From NCBI GenBank assembly GCA_031216915.1, contig CM062292.1, positions 9,673,920 through 9,737,919 on the forward strand: a DNA stretch of 64,000 nucleotides, in the 5' to 3' direction. Below, piece after piece: positions 33,010 to 44,442 of the stretch (its first letter is position 1; every line of letters starts with the position of its first letter). Below the pieces are notes generated by a model. It saw nothing but the letters and a program-made list of their open reading frames with translations. It searched no databases and had not been told where the DNA came from. The position numbers and the translations under genes were made by a program. The DNA comes from Pictodentalium vernedei. Lineage: Eukaryota > Mollusca > Scaphopoda > Dentaliida > Dentaliidae.

Positions 33010-33736
33010 ATGTTTTCCCACCAGTAGAACAGAAAGTGTATAAAGGAAGTTGTTGCAATTTATTGGAGAGTGCCCACAGGCACTCTCCAATAAATTGCAG
33101 CAAGTCATTTATGAACAAAGTTTTCCTCAATCAAAGCCCACCTTGCTGGTAGCGATGGAATCTTGACAAAAAAATAGTCATGTTACAAGTCGGGAGCGCG
33201 CTGGCTCAGTATACGTAGGTAGAGGTGCAGGCTGCAAGCCGTGAGGTCCTCGGTTCGAATCCCACCTGTTGCAACCGCATTGTGTCCTTGGGCAAGACAC
33301 TTCATCTCCATTGCCCGCGTGGGGGCACGGTGGCATTGTGTACTAAGGCATACTGCATGTCGATGGTGCACTTGTCCTCAACGTTGGGGAGCTGACAGTT
33401 GCTCGCTATTGCTCGGTGGTTCTTTCCGGGTACTCCGGCTTCCTCCACCGGTAAAACTGTCGCGGTCATGATTAGCCATAGTGCATAAATATGTGACCTT
33501 AAACACCAATAACCCCTGTTGGAACCCCGGGAAGTGAAGCAGTGCTTGTTTACTGTGGTAAACAAGCTCTGTTTCACTGGTAAAATAGGACCCAGTCACT
33601 AATGCTTGGGGTGCAAGTCCTCTAAAATAGGCAACATGGGGTATAAACGAATGACTGACCTTGACTTTATCTTCATGTTGTGGTCATGATTAGTCATTGT
33701 GCAGAAGTATGTGACCTTAAACAACAATAAATAATG

Positions 33737-33779
<43 letters not shown>

Positions 33780-33831
33780 ATAGTTACAAGTCACCTTTGA
33801 AAAATCTGCACTTTACCAGTTAAAGGCTTAA
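33010..33831 (+). mobile_element. TTAA-type MITE second family, interrupted by a SINE
   Basis: The palindrome TTGCAATTTATTGGAGAGTG...CACTCTCCAATAAATTGCAG (33053-33102) and the right end TTTACCAG|TTAA match 20360-20550. The SINE at 33192 splits it. Confidence 0.6.
33192..33782 (+). mobile_element. Dimeric SINE with 10-bp target duplication
   Basis: GTTACAAGTC (33182-33191; 33783-33792) flanks one insert made of a tRNA-headed SINE (GGGAGCGCGCTGGCTCAGTA...GGTTCGAATCCC) up to ACACCAATA (33509), joined to the 222-bp unit also seen at 32218. It ends in a long (AAAT)n tail. A single duplication around both halves implies the dimer moved as one transcript. Confidence 0.88.
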
Positions 33832-34027
33832 CCCTCTACCCAAACCACACATCAATTTTTTTTACAAAGTTTTCAGAAACCATATCACGTGACTCCCTCG
33901 GGACAAGCTCATTCCAATGAGGCTGTCACATGATATGGTTTTGTTGAAATTTTTTGAAAAATCTTTTTTTCAACTTCTTAATTTGAAAATTTTGTGGATG
34001 GGTGCAGTCAATTCATTAGGTAAAGGA
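33832..34027 (+). mobile_element. TTAA-flanked MITE, subfamily 1, shortened
   Basis: TTAA at 33828-33831 and 34028-34031 flank CCCTCTACCCAAACC and ATTAGGTAAAGGA. The ATCACGTGAC / TCACATGAT palindrome arms remain, while the central GAGCTC pair has been reduced. Confidence 0.75.
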
Positions 34028-34449
34028 TTAACACAACATGTTATTATTTTGATTGCCTTTTAATATGTATTTAATTAATAATAATTTCTTTAATTATATT
34101 TCCATTTTTGCCACAGTAGAGAAAGGTAATTAAAAATGAATGTGCATGTCCCGGATTTGCTGCAAGACATCTTAGAGTAGTTGATGAAATGTTTAGTTTA
34201 TGACATTTTTAGTTAATGAAATGTTTAGTTGATTTGTTTTGTTCTTTTTTTTTTTTAATTAATTCAAATATTTTAGTGCCAATGGTGATCGAAATATGAT
34301 CAAGATTATTCCTTGGAAATGATCTATTAACACATGAAGGGCTTATGCACATTTTGTATGGCAAGACCCTTTTTCAGTTCACACAATGTTGCCAGGGAAA
34401 TAACCTGCAAATTAGAATGGGTTATGCAAGTGAAAAAGAGTTGTGTTAA

Positions 34450-34698
34450 CTGGTAGAGTGCTAAGTTATTTTTGGTCATCAAAATTTGTTCATGTGTCTT
34501 TGCCTTGTTACAATTTATGGGAGAGTGCCCAGAGGCACTCTCCCTTAAATTGCAACAAGGCAAACCCATACAGACGAAGTACTTCCACTTCCTAAGATAA
34601 TATGAAGTGCATCCGCAGAATATGAGACCTTTAGGCTGGGGTACCTGTTTTTCATAAATATATTAAAGCCCAAACATTGGCTTCCAGCAATGTTCCAG
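34450..34698 (+). mobile_element. TTAA-flanked MITE, second family, copy 1
   Basis: TTAA (34446-34449; 34699-34702) flanks CTGGTAGAGTGCTAAG and a decayed right end GCAATGTTCCAG. The core is TTACAATTTATGGGAGAGTG...CACTCTCCCTTAAATTGC. Confidence 0.75.
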
Positions 34699-34859
34699 TT
34701 AATGAAGCAATGGGTACAACCTGGTGCTTCATCAATTACAATTTTGCTGCTGATAATTTTTATTACCTGGTAAACGTAGGTGTAAACTCACTGTCCATGC
34801 ATCGATTACAACCAGTCCACAGTGACTCTACTGTCGAAAGCAACCCGGCACTTCATTAA

Positions 34860-35125
34860 CTGGTAGAGTGCTAAGTTATTTTTGGTTATCAAAATTTGAT
34901 CATGTGTCTTTGTCCTGTTACAATTTATTGGAGAGTGTCAAGAGGCACATCGAGAGACACGCCCAGAGGCACTCTCCCATAAATTGTAACAAGGCAAACC
35001 CATAAAGACTAAGTAATGTCGCTTCGAAGATAATGTGAAGCATATCCACAGAATATGACACATTTAGGCTGGGGTACCTGCTCTTCATATCAAAGCCCTG
35101 ATAGTGGCTTCTAGCACTCTACCAG
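34860..35125 (+). mobile_element. TTAA-flanked MITE, second family, copy 2
   Basis: TTAA (34856-34859; 35126-35129) flanks perfect ends CTGGTAGAGTGCTA and TAGCACTCTACCAG. The palindrome core has an extra small insertion (CACATCGAGAGACACGCC). Between copies 1 and 2 (34703-34855) lies a fragment of the mariner-like MITE seen whole at 35949. Confidence 0.85.
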
Positions 35126-35149
35126 TTAAAAAGTCATCACAACTCGTTT

Positions 35150-35342
35150 GCATGGGAGCATGGTGGCATTGTGTACTAAGCCATACTGAACGTCATTGGT
35201 GCACTTGTCTTCAACCAGTTATAACCCTGCTTGTGCGTAGTTAGTACATTGAGGAGTCTGTCTGTTGCTTGTCATAGCACGGTGACTCTCTCCTGGTGCT
35301 TCAGCTGTCGAAAGTGCCGTTAAAACCCCCAATAAATAAATA
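35150..35342 (+). mobile_element. Degraded SINE body
   Basis: TGTGTACTAAGCCATACTGA, GTCTTCAACCAGTTATAACC and the AATAAATAAATA tail are recognisable. The head is missing and CATGGGAGCATGG may be a head remnant. Confidence 0.65.
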
Positions 35343-35627
35343 GCCCGTTTACATGTTAGACAAATTTTATATTTGTAGAATCATGAATTTCTGCCAAGCT
35401 GATGGTATACCTTCCTGTGATTCACTGTTGGAAGGAGCTCGGAATGCATTTCCAATCATGTTTTACAATACAGCATTTGATTGGCTGAGGCAAAGATGCA
35501 GAAAGATCCTGTAAAGCCTCAAAAAGATAAAATCTGTTTCTCGGGCAGTCTCACTTGGTTATTTAGGCTTTTTTAGGCTCTTTTTTAAATCACTAATATA
35601 AATTTAAAAAAAATAAAAATTAGTTAC

Positions 35628-35930
35628 ATTATTGTTGGTTGCCTGTACAGGTTTATGTTCATAACTACTGCATATAGATTTTGCACAGCAGTAGATGACT
35701 TAACAGTGTCTGTACATTATTGTTGGCTGCCTGTACAGGTTTATGTTAATAACTACCGTATAGACGTGTACATAGCAGTAGCTGACTTTACGGTGTCTTT
35801 ACATTATTGTTGGTTGCCTGTACAGGTTTATGTTCATAACTACTGCATATAGATTTACACATCAGTAGATGACTTAACGGTGTCTTTACATTATTGTTGG
35901 CTGCCTGTACAGACAGCCAACAGTGATGTA
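35628..35930 (+). repeat. 87-bp tandem repeat, about 3.5 copies
   Basis: 'CATTATTGTTGG' recurs at 35628, 35715, 35802 and 35889. The last copy runs into its own inverted copy (TTGGCTGCCTGTACAG|ACAGCCAAC). The 87-bp period gives a spurious short ORF. Confidence 0.75.
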
Positions 35931-35948
35931 AAAGTCAAGATATATATA

Positions 35949-36188
35949 CAGTGCAGCCTCTGTGGACTGGTCACTTTCCATGCGTGGACAAGATTTCCAC
36001 GCACGCAATAATATTAGATTCCAAACACTAATTACAAGAATAATTATCAAAATTTTAATTAATAAAACACCAGATACAACCCGGTGCTTCATTAATTAAA
36101 ATTTTACTGATGACGATTTTTATTACCTGGTAAACGTATACGTGGACATCACTGAATGGATTACGAGCAACCCATAGCGACTGTACTG
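35949..36188 (+). mobile_element. Mariner-like MITE with TA duplication, uninterrupted
   Basis: TA|CAGTGCAGCCTCTGTGGACT begins it and CGACTGTACTG|TA ends it. The interior holds 'CAATAATATTAGA', 'TTCATTAATTAAAATTTTAC' and 'TTTTTATTACCTGGTAAACG'. It is the reference for the interrupted copies at 43922 and 46847. Confidence 0.8.
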
Positions 36189-36359
36189 TACCCAACCAGT
36201 AAAGTTCTCAAAGAAAAATATAATTGGAAGAACTTTTTCAGAGATATATAATAGTGGGACAGTTTGTCGCTGTATGTGGTGTAAGGGTTAAAATTGATTG
36301 TGGCACTAAAATAAATTTGAGAATTGTGATGAGGTTTCATTCTTAGATTAGATAATTAA

Positions 36360-36953
36360 CCCTCAACACATTGGTGTGAAGACACTGAAGTTGCAAGTTG
36401 AAATTTTTTCCCATAATGCAACATGAACTTTGTCAAACAAGATTGACTAAATTTCTCTTGGGCTCTTTCAAACAACATTAATGGAGACAGCTTACATAAG
36501 CATTCATGCTTGCTGCTGAGTCCCATTTCATTGATTATGCTGTTATTCATGTTGATTATTATAATTATACAATATGATGTATCAGTTTAACTTTGAAATT
36601 CAATAATATTTAACCCTTTACCCAATGAATCGGCCGCATCCGGCTCGCATAATATGCAAATTCAGCAGTTGAAAAAATATTATATTTAAAAAAATTTCAA
36701 CAAAACCATATCATGTGACCCCTCGTTGGAACGAGCTCATCGAGCTCGTTCCAATGAGGGGGTCACATGATATGGTTTTGTTGAAATTATTTGAAAATTT
36801 TTTAAAATGATATTTAAAATAATAAATTTTGATATTGTCTGCATTGGGTAAAGGGTTAAACTAAACATAACTGACTTGTTAAAATTCCTAGTTGCATCAT
36901 AAGAAAAAATTGTGGGTTATAATTTTTATATTACGGCATCATTGTGCATAGGG
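36360..36953 (+). mobile_element. TTAA-flanked MITE, third family, interrupted
   Basis: TTAA (36356-36359; 36954-36957) flanks CCCTCAACACATTGGTGTG and CATCATTGTGCATAGGG. It is related to the 206-bp MITE at 46997. It contains the unrelated TTAA MITE 36614-36855. Confidence 0.7.
36614..36855 (+). mobile_element. TTAA-flanked MITE, subfamily 1, intact
   Basis: TTAA (36610-36613; 36856-36859) flanks CCCTTTACCCAATG and CATTGGGTAAAGGG. The core is GGAACGAGCTCATCGAGCTC with more than 40-bp arms. Confidence 0.88.
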
Positions 36954-37257
36954 TTAAAATTGTGTTTGATTGTGAACCCTTCAAAGATCTCTTGATTTAT
37001 CTATATATAGAGGATCGATTTGATATGAAATTTCTATACTGAGTTCACCAAAATCAAATTGGGCTGTTGTTTACTAAGGCTCAGATCCATTTTAATGAAC
37101 AAAGTTCAGAAATATTATTTCAGATCGTGACGAATTTGAGATTCTTTTTATCACATTTTGAGTAATTTAACTTTTTAACTAATGTGACTAGTAAAGCTGG
37201 CAGCACTGTTTACAAAAATTGCCATCCAAATTTTAGGGTTTTTTTTTCAGTTTATTC

Positions 37258-38694
37258 CAGGGGGGTCTTCCAAAAAATTCCGGACACAAGGCTTAAAATA
37301 TTTTTTTCCACCTTTTGACCACCACCCACCCACCCACCCACGTGCAAAAAAAATAGTTTTTTCCTCTGACCACTTGGACACCCATCCCACCACCTATATT
37401 TTTTCTGTGTATCACCACAGTGGGTAATGAAAAATTATTGCACTGAGCTTCCAGTTGTCAATCCTTGCCTTAATTTGAATCCTAATCTACTGTCTAAACT
37501 AATTATGTACACATCAACCAGTATCTAATACCTGATGACAGAACTTTCAGTTAAGCATTTGTAATTCATGCATTTCAATTATATGCCTATATACACTATG
37601 GCGCAGTGTATACTGGCATATTATTGAAATGCATGAATTACAAATGCTGAACTGAAAGTTCTGGCCTTAATGCTCTCATAATAATTATCATTCATGTGTT
37701 AAGTTCCGAGACTGAAGAAACAGTTTAAATTTAATGAAGAAGTTTTAATTTTAATGACCTGACTACAGGCTAAGTGTCTAGGCTTGAGGTTTCAGCCAAT
37801 TGTCATTACTCAAAAGATAGTAGATAGTGTAGGAAAGCTGAAAATCTGTCACCTAGGTTAACACTGTTGTAAATCTCACTGTCCGTCCTGGTCCGTCTCC
37901 GAAAAAATGTCAGCATTGATTTCTGCATATAACAGCATATAATGTAAGAATTAGACTATTTTTGTGAACATCAAATAGAGGATTAAAATAATCTTCTTTT
38001 GCTGCATAGTATTATGCTCAGCTACTCATCTATATACTCTGGTTCAGTCATGGTCAGTTTTCAATTCAAATATTAACTGTAACTTTTGTTTCATGTTTTC
38101 ACGAGATACCCAGACAAACCCTCTGTGAAAACCCTGGTACTATCACTATGAGCTTGAATTAAGTAAGTGGGGTTTTATATCAAAGATGCACAGTGAGAAT
38201 TTTCATTAGTTTCAGGTTACAAGAGCTATACTCAGAGAAACTGGGCATTTAGATTATTTTCCGTAAATTTTTTACATTATTTTAGATGTTCTGCTAAACA
38301 CATTGCTACTCATTGTAAAATCCAAATTGTGCCATGATGGTTCAGCTATGAAAATTATGTTAACCATTCCCAAATTAAAATTCATAAATTTCCACTGATT
38401 GTTTTTAGTCAAACTGGAGTACACAATTCTTTAATGCATCTAATTTAATTTACAAAAAAGAGAACAAATCCCCTAATCAGCCTAGTGGGGCCTTATTCAC
38501 TAACCCTACCTGACAAACAGGTGCCTATTAGACTACTAAACAACAATATAGCCTTGTTATGTGAAAATAATTTGAAAAAAAAAACCATCAGGAAAAAAAT
38601 TGCAACTCCAGGAAAAAAGGTGTTTTGGCCCCCATCCGACCACCCACCCACCACGGCCTTATGTCCGTAATTTTTTGGAAGACCCCCCCCCCCT
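37258..38694 (+). mobile_element. Non-autonomous hAT-like element, second family
   Basis: The ends are inverted over about 33 bp: CAGGGGGGTCTTCCAAAAAA...CGGACACAAGG (37258-37291) and CCTTATGTCCG...TTTTTTGGAAGACCCCC...CTG. TTTATTC sits on both sides (37251-37257; 38696-38702), with one base ambiguous for the 8-bp form. The interior contains a palindrome at 37540-37665 with about 55-bp arms (AACTTTCAG...CTGAAAGTT) and long AT-rich sequence without an ORF. The flanks look like the two halves of a subfamily-2 TTAA MITE. Confidence 0.75.
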
Positions 38695-38701
38695 GTTTAT
38701 T

Positions 38702-38830
38702 CATCCAAAAAATAACTTATGACCCCTTTAATGGAACAAGCTCATTGAGCTCAATTCAATAGGAGTCTAACATGCTGTGTTTTTGTGGTGAAAAATGAAA
38801 ATAGTTACTTTTTGAGGAAATGTTGTTTCT
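38702..38830 (+). mobile_element. Right part of a degraded TTAA MITE, subfamily 2
   Basis: 'AAATAACTTATGACCCC', a GAACAAGCTCATTGAGCTC core and 'GAAAAATGAAAATAGT' match 19361-19603. Its left part is probably 37165-37257, beyond the hAT-like insert. Confidence 0.45.
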
Positions 38831-38904
38831 TGTCAAATTATCGTTATTGATTTTCCCATCATTTGTTTTTACAGTGCTCTGTCATTCCCCTCCCCCCCCC
38901 CCCC

Positions 38905-39304
38905 CCCAACCTGCAGGTTTGGTAGGGGAGTGTATTACTGCTTTCAACTTGTCCATCCATCTGTACATTTGTTCGTCTATCCACATTTGTTTCTAATAAC
39001 TTTTGAATAACTGTTTGGAAACAGCAGGTTTTTGGTATACAATTGTTACTAAAAAATAGATCAGTCAATTCGATTTGGAGCAGCTTTGACTTTTTGCAGA
39101 TTTTTCTGCCAAATAAGACATAGAAATTTTTTGAAACTTTTATTTCTGTTCATTAACTATACGGAATCAATTGATTTTTGATATGCATTTATCACCAAAT
39201 AGTTTCAGGGGCATTTTTAATTTTGAACTTCCAACTCGGAATCAGTTATAGGTAATCAGTGTATGTAGGGGAAGTTTGATTTTGAACAACTTTCAGCTAG
39301 TTTT
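38905..39304 (+). repeat. HINE-like remnant hosting the family C copy
   Basis: TCCATCCATCTGTACATTTG is followed by decayed monomers with TTGAATAACT..TTGGAA and TTGATTTTTGATATGCA. Related sequence seems to resume after 40612 (GTTTCCATCG..., TTGAATGATTATTCAGAAT). Confidence 0.4.
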
Positions 39305-40610
39305 TAGCTTAACTTGACAAAGTCAAGATAAGCTATTGCCATCATGTGTGCGGAAGTCTGTTAGTCTGTGAGTCTGTTCACATTTTCCTTTAGCACAGGC
39401 TACACCCTATAGTTCTTTTCCGATCGTCACGAAATTTCATATGCAGGTTTGGGGTCATGTCTAGACAGGACATCCCCTTTTGATCGTGATCGGTCAACTG
39501 TGATGGCTGCCCGAGCCCAAAACCCGAAAACCTTTAGCCCAGTCTACAGGTTGTATTTATGAAGGGATTTTGTTATAACTTGGTAGAATGCCTCTGTATA
39601 ATAACTAGATGAGAACACCCCGTTTTGGTCATGATCTGTCAACCGTGATGGCTGCCCAAGCCAGAAACTTCAAAACTTTTAGCACAGTCTACAGGTCATA
39701 TTTAATATTGAGGGATTTCATTGTAACTTGGTAGGATGACTCTGTTTGATGTCTAGATAAGAAATTCCCCATTTGATCTCGATCTGTCAATCGTGACAAC
39801 TGCCCAAGCTCAAAACCTTGAGCACAGTCTACAGGTCGTATTTATAGAGGGATTTCATCGTAATTTGGTAGGTTGACTTCATATAATGTCTAGATGAGAA
39901 CGTCCCCTTTTGGTCACAATTGGTCAACTGTGGCGGCTACAAGGGCCCGAAGCCTGAAAACCTTTAGCACAGTCTATAGGTCATATTTATGAAGGGATTT
40001 CATTGTAACTTGGGAGGATGACTCCAAATCATGTCTAGATGAGAATGTCCCCTTTTGGTCACGATCATTTAGCCATAATGGCTGCCCAAGCTCAAAACCC
40101 GAAAGCCTTTAGCATAGTCTATAGGTCGTATTTATGGAGAGATTTCATTGTAACTTTGTTGGATGACTTAATAGTATAATGTCGATGAGGATGTCCCCTT
40201 ATGATTGCAATCGGTCAACCGTGATGGTTTCACAGGCCCAAAGCCCAAAAACCTTTAGCACAGTCTACAGGCCATATTTATGTAGAAATTTCATTGTAAC
40301 TTGATAGGATGACTCGTTTTAGAATAATTTCACTGTAACTTGGTAACTTTCGTTGGCATACATTAACTGTGATGGTCACATACATTAACTGTGAGGGCCA
40401 CATTAACCCACCCCTCAGTTCTTTAATACAGTGTACACCTCATATTATTTTTATTGAAAACATAGCATACAGGGAACAGAAATGAACATATTCCCAATTT
40501 TCACAATTCTTATCTTATTTCATAATCCTTTCATAAACATTGAACATTATCCTTTTCATTAAACCACACACAGAGAAGTTAAGCTACAGTGTCATTGACA
40601 CTGTCATTTT
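39305..40610 (+). mobile_element. HINE/Helentron-like element, family C, short copy
   Basis: The 5' hairpin TAGCTTAACTTGAC...GTCAAGATAAGCTA and the 3' AAGTTAAGCTACA + GTGTC-ATT-GACAC (40589-40601) are the same as in the 7.3 kb copy. Only about six monomers lie between. The unique 3' segment (TAACTGTGA.GG.CACAT, ATTCACAATTCTT) matches 18350-18600 closely. Confidence 0.8.
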
Positions 40611-40987
40611 GGTTTCTTGTCCAAAGAGACTGAAATTTTGTTTCCATCGTATAATTTTTGAAAGACTCTGAAGTTGCAGTTGATTTATGACATGCATTCA
40701 CAGTTAACCAATATCTAGTTCAAGTATGATTTTGAACAAGTCCTTCTGACTTCGTCTGTTTTTTCAGCTAAAACAAATTCAGAAACTTGAGAAGTTTTCA
40801 TTTTTATCCAGTTGCTTTTGAATGATTATTCAGAATGAGTGGATTTCTGGTATGAATTTGTGACTGACCATATCCAGGTTAAGGTCTTTTCATTGATATT
40901 CTACCTTATTTCACCTTATTTCAATTTTGAGAAATTTTTGTTTCCATTCAGTAAGTAACTGATGAGTAGATCGAGTCTGCCCAGTCT

Positions 40988-43170
40988 AGAATGGAAATAA
41001 TGAACACTCCTTAGAATGGAGTTAATGAACACTCCCTAGAATGGAAATAATGAACACTCCATAGAATGGAGATAATGAACACTCCATAGAATGGGGATGA
41101 AAAACACTCCGTAGAATGGAGTAATGAACACTTCATAGAATGGAGATAATGAACACTCCATAGAATGGAGATAATGAACACTCCATAGAATGGACATAAA
41201 GAACACTCATAGAATGGAAATACAGAACAGTCCATAGAATGGAAATAATGAACACTCCATAAATAATGAACACTCAATAGAATGGACATAAAGAAGGCTC
41301 CATAGAATGGAAATACTGAACACTCCATAGAATGGAGATAATGAACACTCCGTAGAATGGAAATAATGAACACTCCGTAGAATGGAGATAATGAACACTC
41401 CATAGAATGGAGATAATGAACACTCCCTAGAATGGAGATAATGAACACTCCCTAGTATGGAGATAATGAACACTCCTTAGAATGGACATAACATACACTC
41501 CATAGAATGGAAATACTGAACACTCCATAGAATGGTGATAAAGAAAACTCTGTAGAATGGAGATAATGAACACTCCCTAGAATGGAGATAATGAACACTC
41601 CCAAGAATGGAGATAATGAACACTCCTTAGAATGGACATAAAGTACACTCCATAGAATGGAAATACTGAACACTCCATAGAATGGAGATAAAGAAAACTC
41701 TGTAGAATGGAGATAAAGAACACTCCTTAGGTTCCATTCCACAGTTTTCGAGGCATTTCCAAATATGACATGCCATACACTCTCTTCAAATGCAAATATT
41801 CTGTAGCTTAGTTATCTAACTCATAACATGTATTACATTTCCCAAATCCACAAAAAACATATAACACTATCTGACTAAGTAGAAATAAACAATCTGAATG
41901 TGGGTGGAATAATTTATTGTCAAAGGCCAGACTTCAACCTGAAAAATTGCATGAAAAAATGCCAAAACCAGTCATTTTCAGCCATCTAGCAGCCTCAAAA
42001 GCAGAATTTTCCCACCAACCCCACCTACCCACCCCTGGAACAGAGCATCCCCTGTTTCTAAAATGCCAAAAAAAATTTATATGTTTCCGTCTCATTTTTT
42101 AGTTACCTGTCTGGTAACAAACCCGTGTAAAAATTACATTTTAAAAAATAGCCAATTTTTCGAAGCCTCTGTTTCCCATAATTCATCTGGTAATTTACCC
42201 CTATGTATCAGACTCCAACTTTGGGACCAAAACTTCAAATTCTCTTGTCCAACAAAAAGCCTATTGTAATCATATATCTGATACTAAAAATATATCTCAA
42301 TTTTACATGGCCTTAGTTTCAACATATGCCCTATGTTTAGAATTTCACCCCTGTGCAATAGTGCGAAACTGTGGAGCGGAACCTTAGAATGGAAATACTG
42401 AACACTTCATAGAATGGAGATAATGAATACTCCATAGATAATGAACACTCCATAGAATGAAGATAATTAACACTCCCTAGAATTGAGATAATGAACACTC
42501 CATAGATAATGACCATTCCAAAGAATGGAGATAATGAACACTCCATAGAATGGACATAAAAACACCCCATAGAATGGAGATTATGAATGCTCTATAGATA
42601 ATGAACACTCCGTAGAATGGAGATAATAAACACTCTGTAGAATGGAGATAATTAACACTCCGTAGATAATGAACATTCCATAGAATGGAGATAATGAACA
42701 CTCTGTAGAATGGACATAAAGAATACTCATGGAGATAACAAAAACTCTGTGGATAATGAACATTCCGTAGAATGGAAATAATGAGCATTCTGTAGAATGG
42801 AGATAAAGAACACTCCATAGAATGGAGACAATGAACATTCCATAGAATGGTGATAATGAACACTCCATAGAATGGAGACAATGAACACTCCATAGAATGG
42901 AGATAACAAAAACTCCATAAAATGGAGATAACAAAAACTCCATAGAATGGAGATAACAAAAACTCCATAGAATGGAGACAATGAACACTCCATAGAATGG
43001 AGACAATGAACACTGTTGAATGGAGGTAATGAACACTCCATAGAATGGAGATTATGAACACTCCATAGAATGGAAATAATGAACACTGTTGAATGGAGGT
43101 AATGAACAATCCATATAATGGAGACAGTGAACACTCTGGAGAATGTAGATAATGAACACTCCATAGAGAC
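40988..43170 (+). repeat. 25-bp minisatellite, about 60 units, split by an insertion
   Basis: The unit is GAATGGAGATAATGAACACT + CCATA, in two blocks (40988-41729 and 42384-43170). Both have many point variants and occasional deletions. Three units make 75 nt, so all - strand frames show 25-residue repeats; these are not genes. Confidence 0.92.
41730..42383 (+). mobile_element. PIF/Harbinger-like non-autonomous element
   Basis: The ends GGTTCCATTCCACAGTTTTC and GAAACTGTGGAGCGGAACC are inverted. TTA flanks both sides (41727-41729; 42384-42386), and deleting the insert restores the minisatellite reading CACTCC-TTA-GAATGG. A 3-bp TTA duplication is typical of PIF/Harbinger. No transposase ORF. 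Confidence 0.78.
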
Positions 43171-43349
43171 AACTGGAACAAAATATTTGTCACCTACTTT
43201 TGTCGAAAATGAATAAAACACTATGCTGAAATCATAGTCAATTATACGTCCATTTCTTTCGGACAATAAGGATATAAATTTACCTTACGTGAAGTGAATC
43301 AACAAAGACAACCATAATCTTCTTAGAATCTTAACTTGTGAATAATAAC

Positions 43350-43715
43350 GGGGACGCGGTGGCTCAGTTGGTAGAGGTGCAGGCTGCAAGCCGAGAGGTC
43401 CTCGGTTCGAATCCCACCTGCGGCAACCGCGTTGTGTCCTTGGGCAAGACACTTCACCCCGATTGCCTACATGGGGGCACGATGGCGCTGTGTACTGAGG
43501 CGTACTGCACGTCGATGGTGCGAATGTCTTCAACAAATCTAACCCTGCCTGTGCTGCGGTGCAGAGTTCAGAGTTACGATGTTGGAGAGCTGACAGCTGC
43601 TCGGTGGTTCTCTCCGGGTACTCCGGCTTCCTTCACCTGTAAAACTGTCACGGTCATGATTAGCCATTGTGCATAAGTATGTGACCTTAAACACCAATAA
43701 ATAAATAAATAAATA
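43350..43715 (+). mobile_element. tRNA-headed SINE with 13-bp target duplication
   Basis: TGTGAATAATAAC (43337-43349; 43716-43728) flanks a head with GTGGCTCAGTTGGTAGAG and GGTTCGAATCC, the common body, and a (AAAT)n tail. It is close to the 15.9 kb copy and the perfect duplication suggests a young insertion. Confidence 0.92.
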
Positions 43716-44049
43716 TGTGAATAATAACAGCCGCATGGTAGTTGAGAAAGCATGTGAGTTTTTTTTTTTTATTTCTCTTTGAAGTATTTTTCTTCTGAAT
43801 TTAATGTTTATTGTCAAAGCATGGTGACTTTTTAGTGATGATCACATTAACCATTGACAATTGGTGTTATAAATTGAATCATGATGATAATAATAATAAT
43901 ATAAATTAAGGATGTACAGTACAGTATAGCCGCTGTACAGGTGGGCAATATTTCCACAGATGCAATAATATTAGACTCCAAACACTGATTATAGGAATAA
44001 TCATCACAAATTTAATTAATGAAGCAATGGGTACATAGACAAAACTACA

Positions 44050-44198
44050 TGTATGTTTCAAGGAGTCGTTTTGTATTCAATGAGTCAGATGTGCATAGGA
44101 AGAAAACGTCGAGACCGAAGGTCGAGACGATTTCTTTCTACGCACATCTGACGAATTGAATACAAAATGACTCATTGAAACATACATGTAGTTTTGTA
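44050..44198 (+). repeat. Long palindrome, about 70-bp arms
   Basis: AAACTACATGTATGTTTCAA...CAGATGTGC is mirrored by GCACATCTGACG...GAAACATACATGTAGTTT. The loop region is AACGTCGAGACCGAAGGTCGA. Confidence 0.75.
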
Positions 44199-44442
44199 TT
44201 TATTACATGACCCAAGCACCTACTGACCTAATTTTCTTTTCTATCAACAGTGGTAAACACCATGCACTTTATGCAGTCGCATTGCATAAAAAAAGTCCCG
44301 GTTGGAACAGGTTGGTGTGCAATATGGAATTCCGTATTGAACAGCTGTATTGCACGCCGTATTGCTTAAGAGAGACTGCATGGGCATGTAATAAAACCCT
44401 GTGCCTCATCAATTAAAATTTTGCTGATGATGATCTTCATTA

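Noticed and set aside
34118-34127. Possible micro-exon (GCCACAG|TAGAGAAAG|GTAATT)
   Set aside because: It would keep the frame, but PLC-betas have no matching extra residues known to me at that place and such short signals arise by chance.
41011-43266. ORFs on the - strand rich in SLSPFYGVF-type repeats
   Set aside because: Frame-cycling translation of the 25-bp minisatellite.
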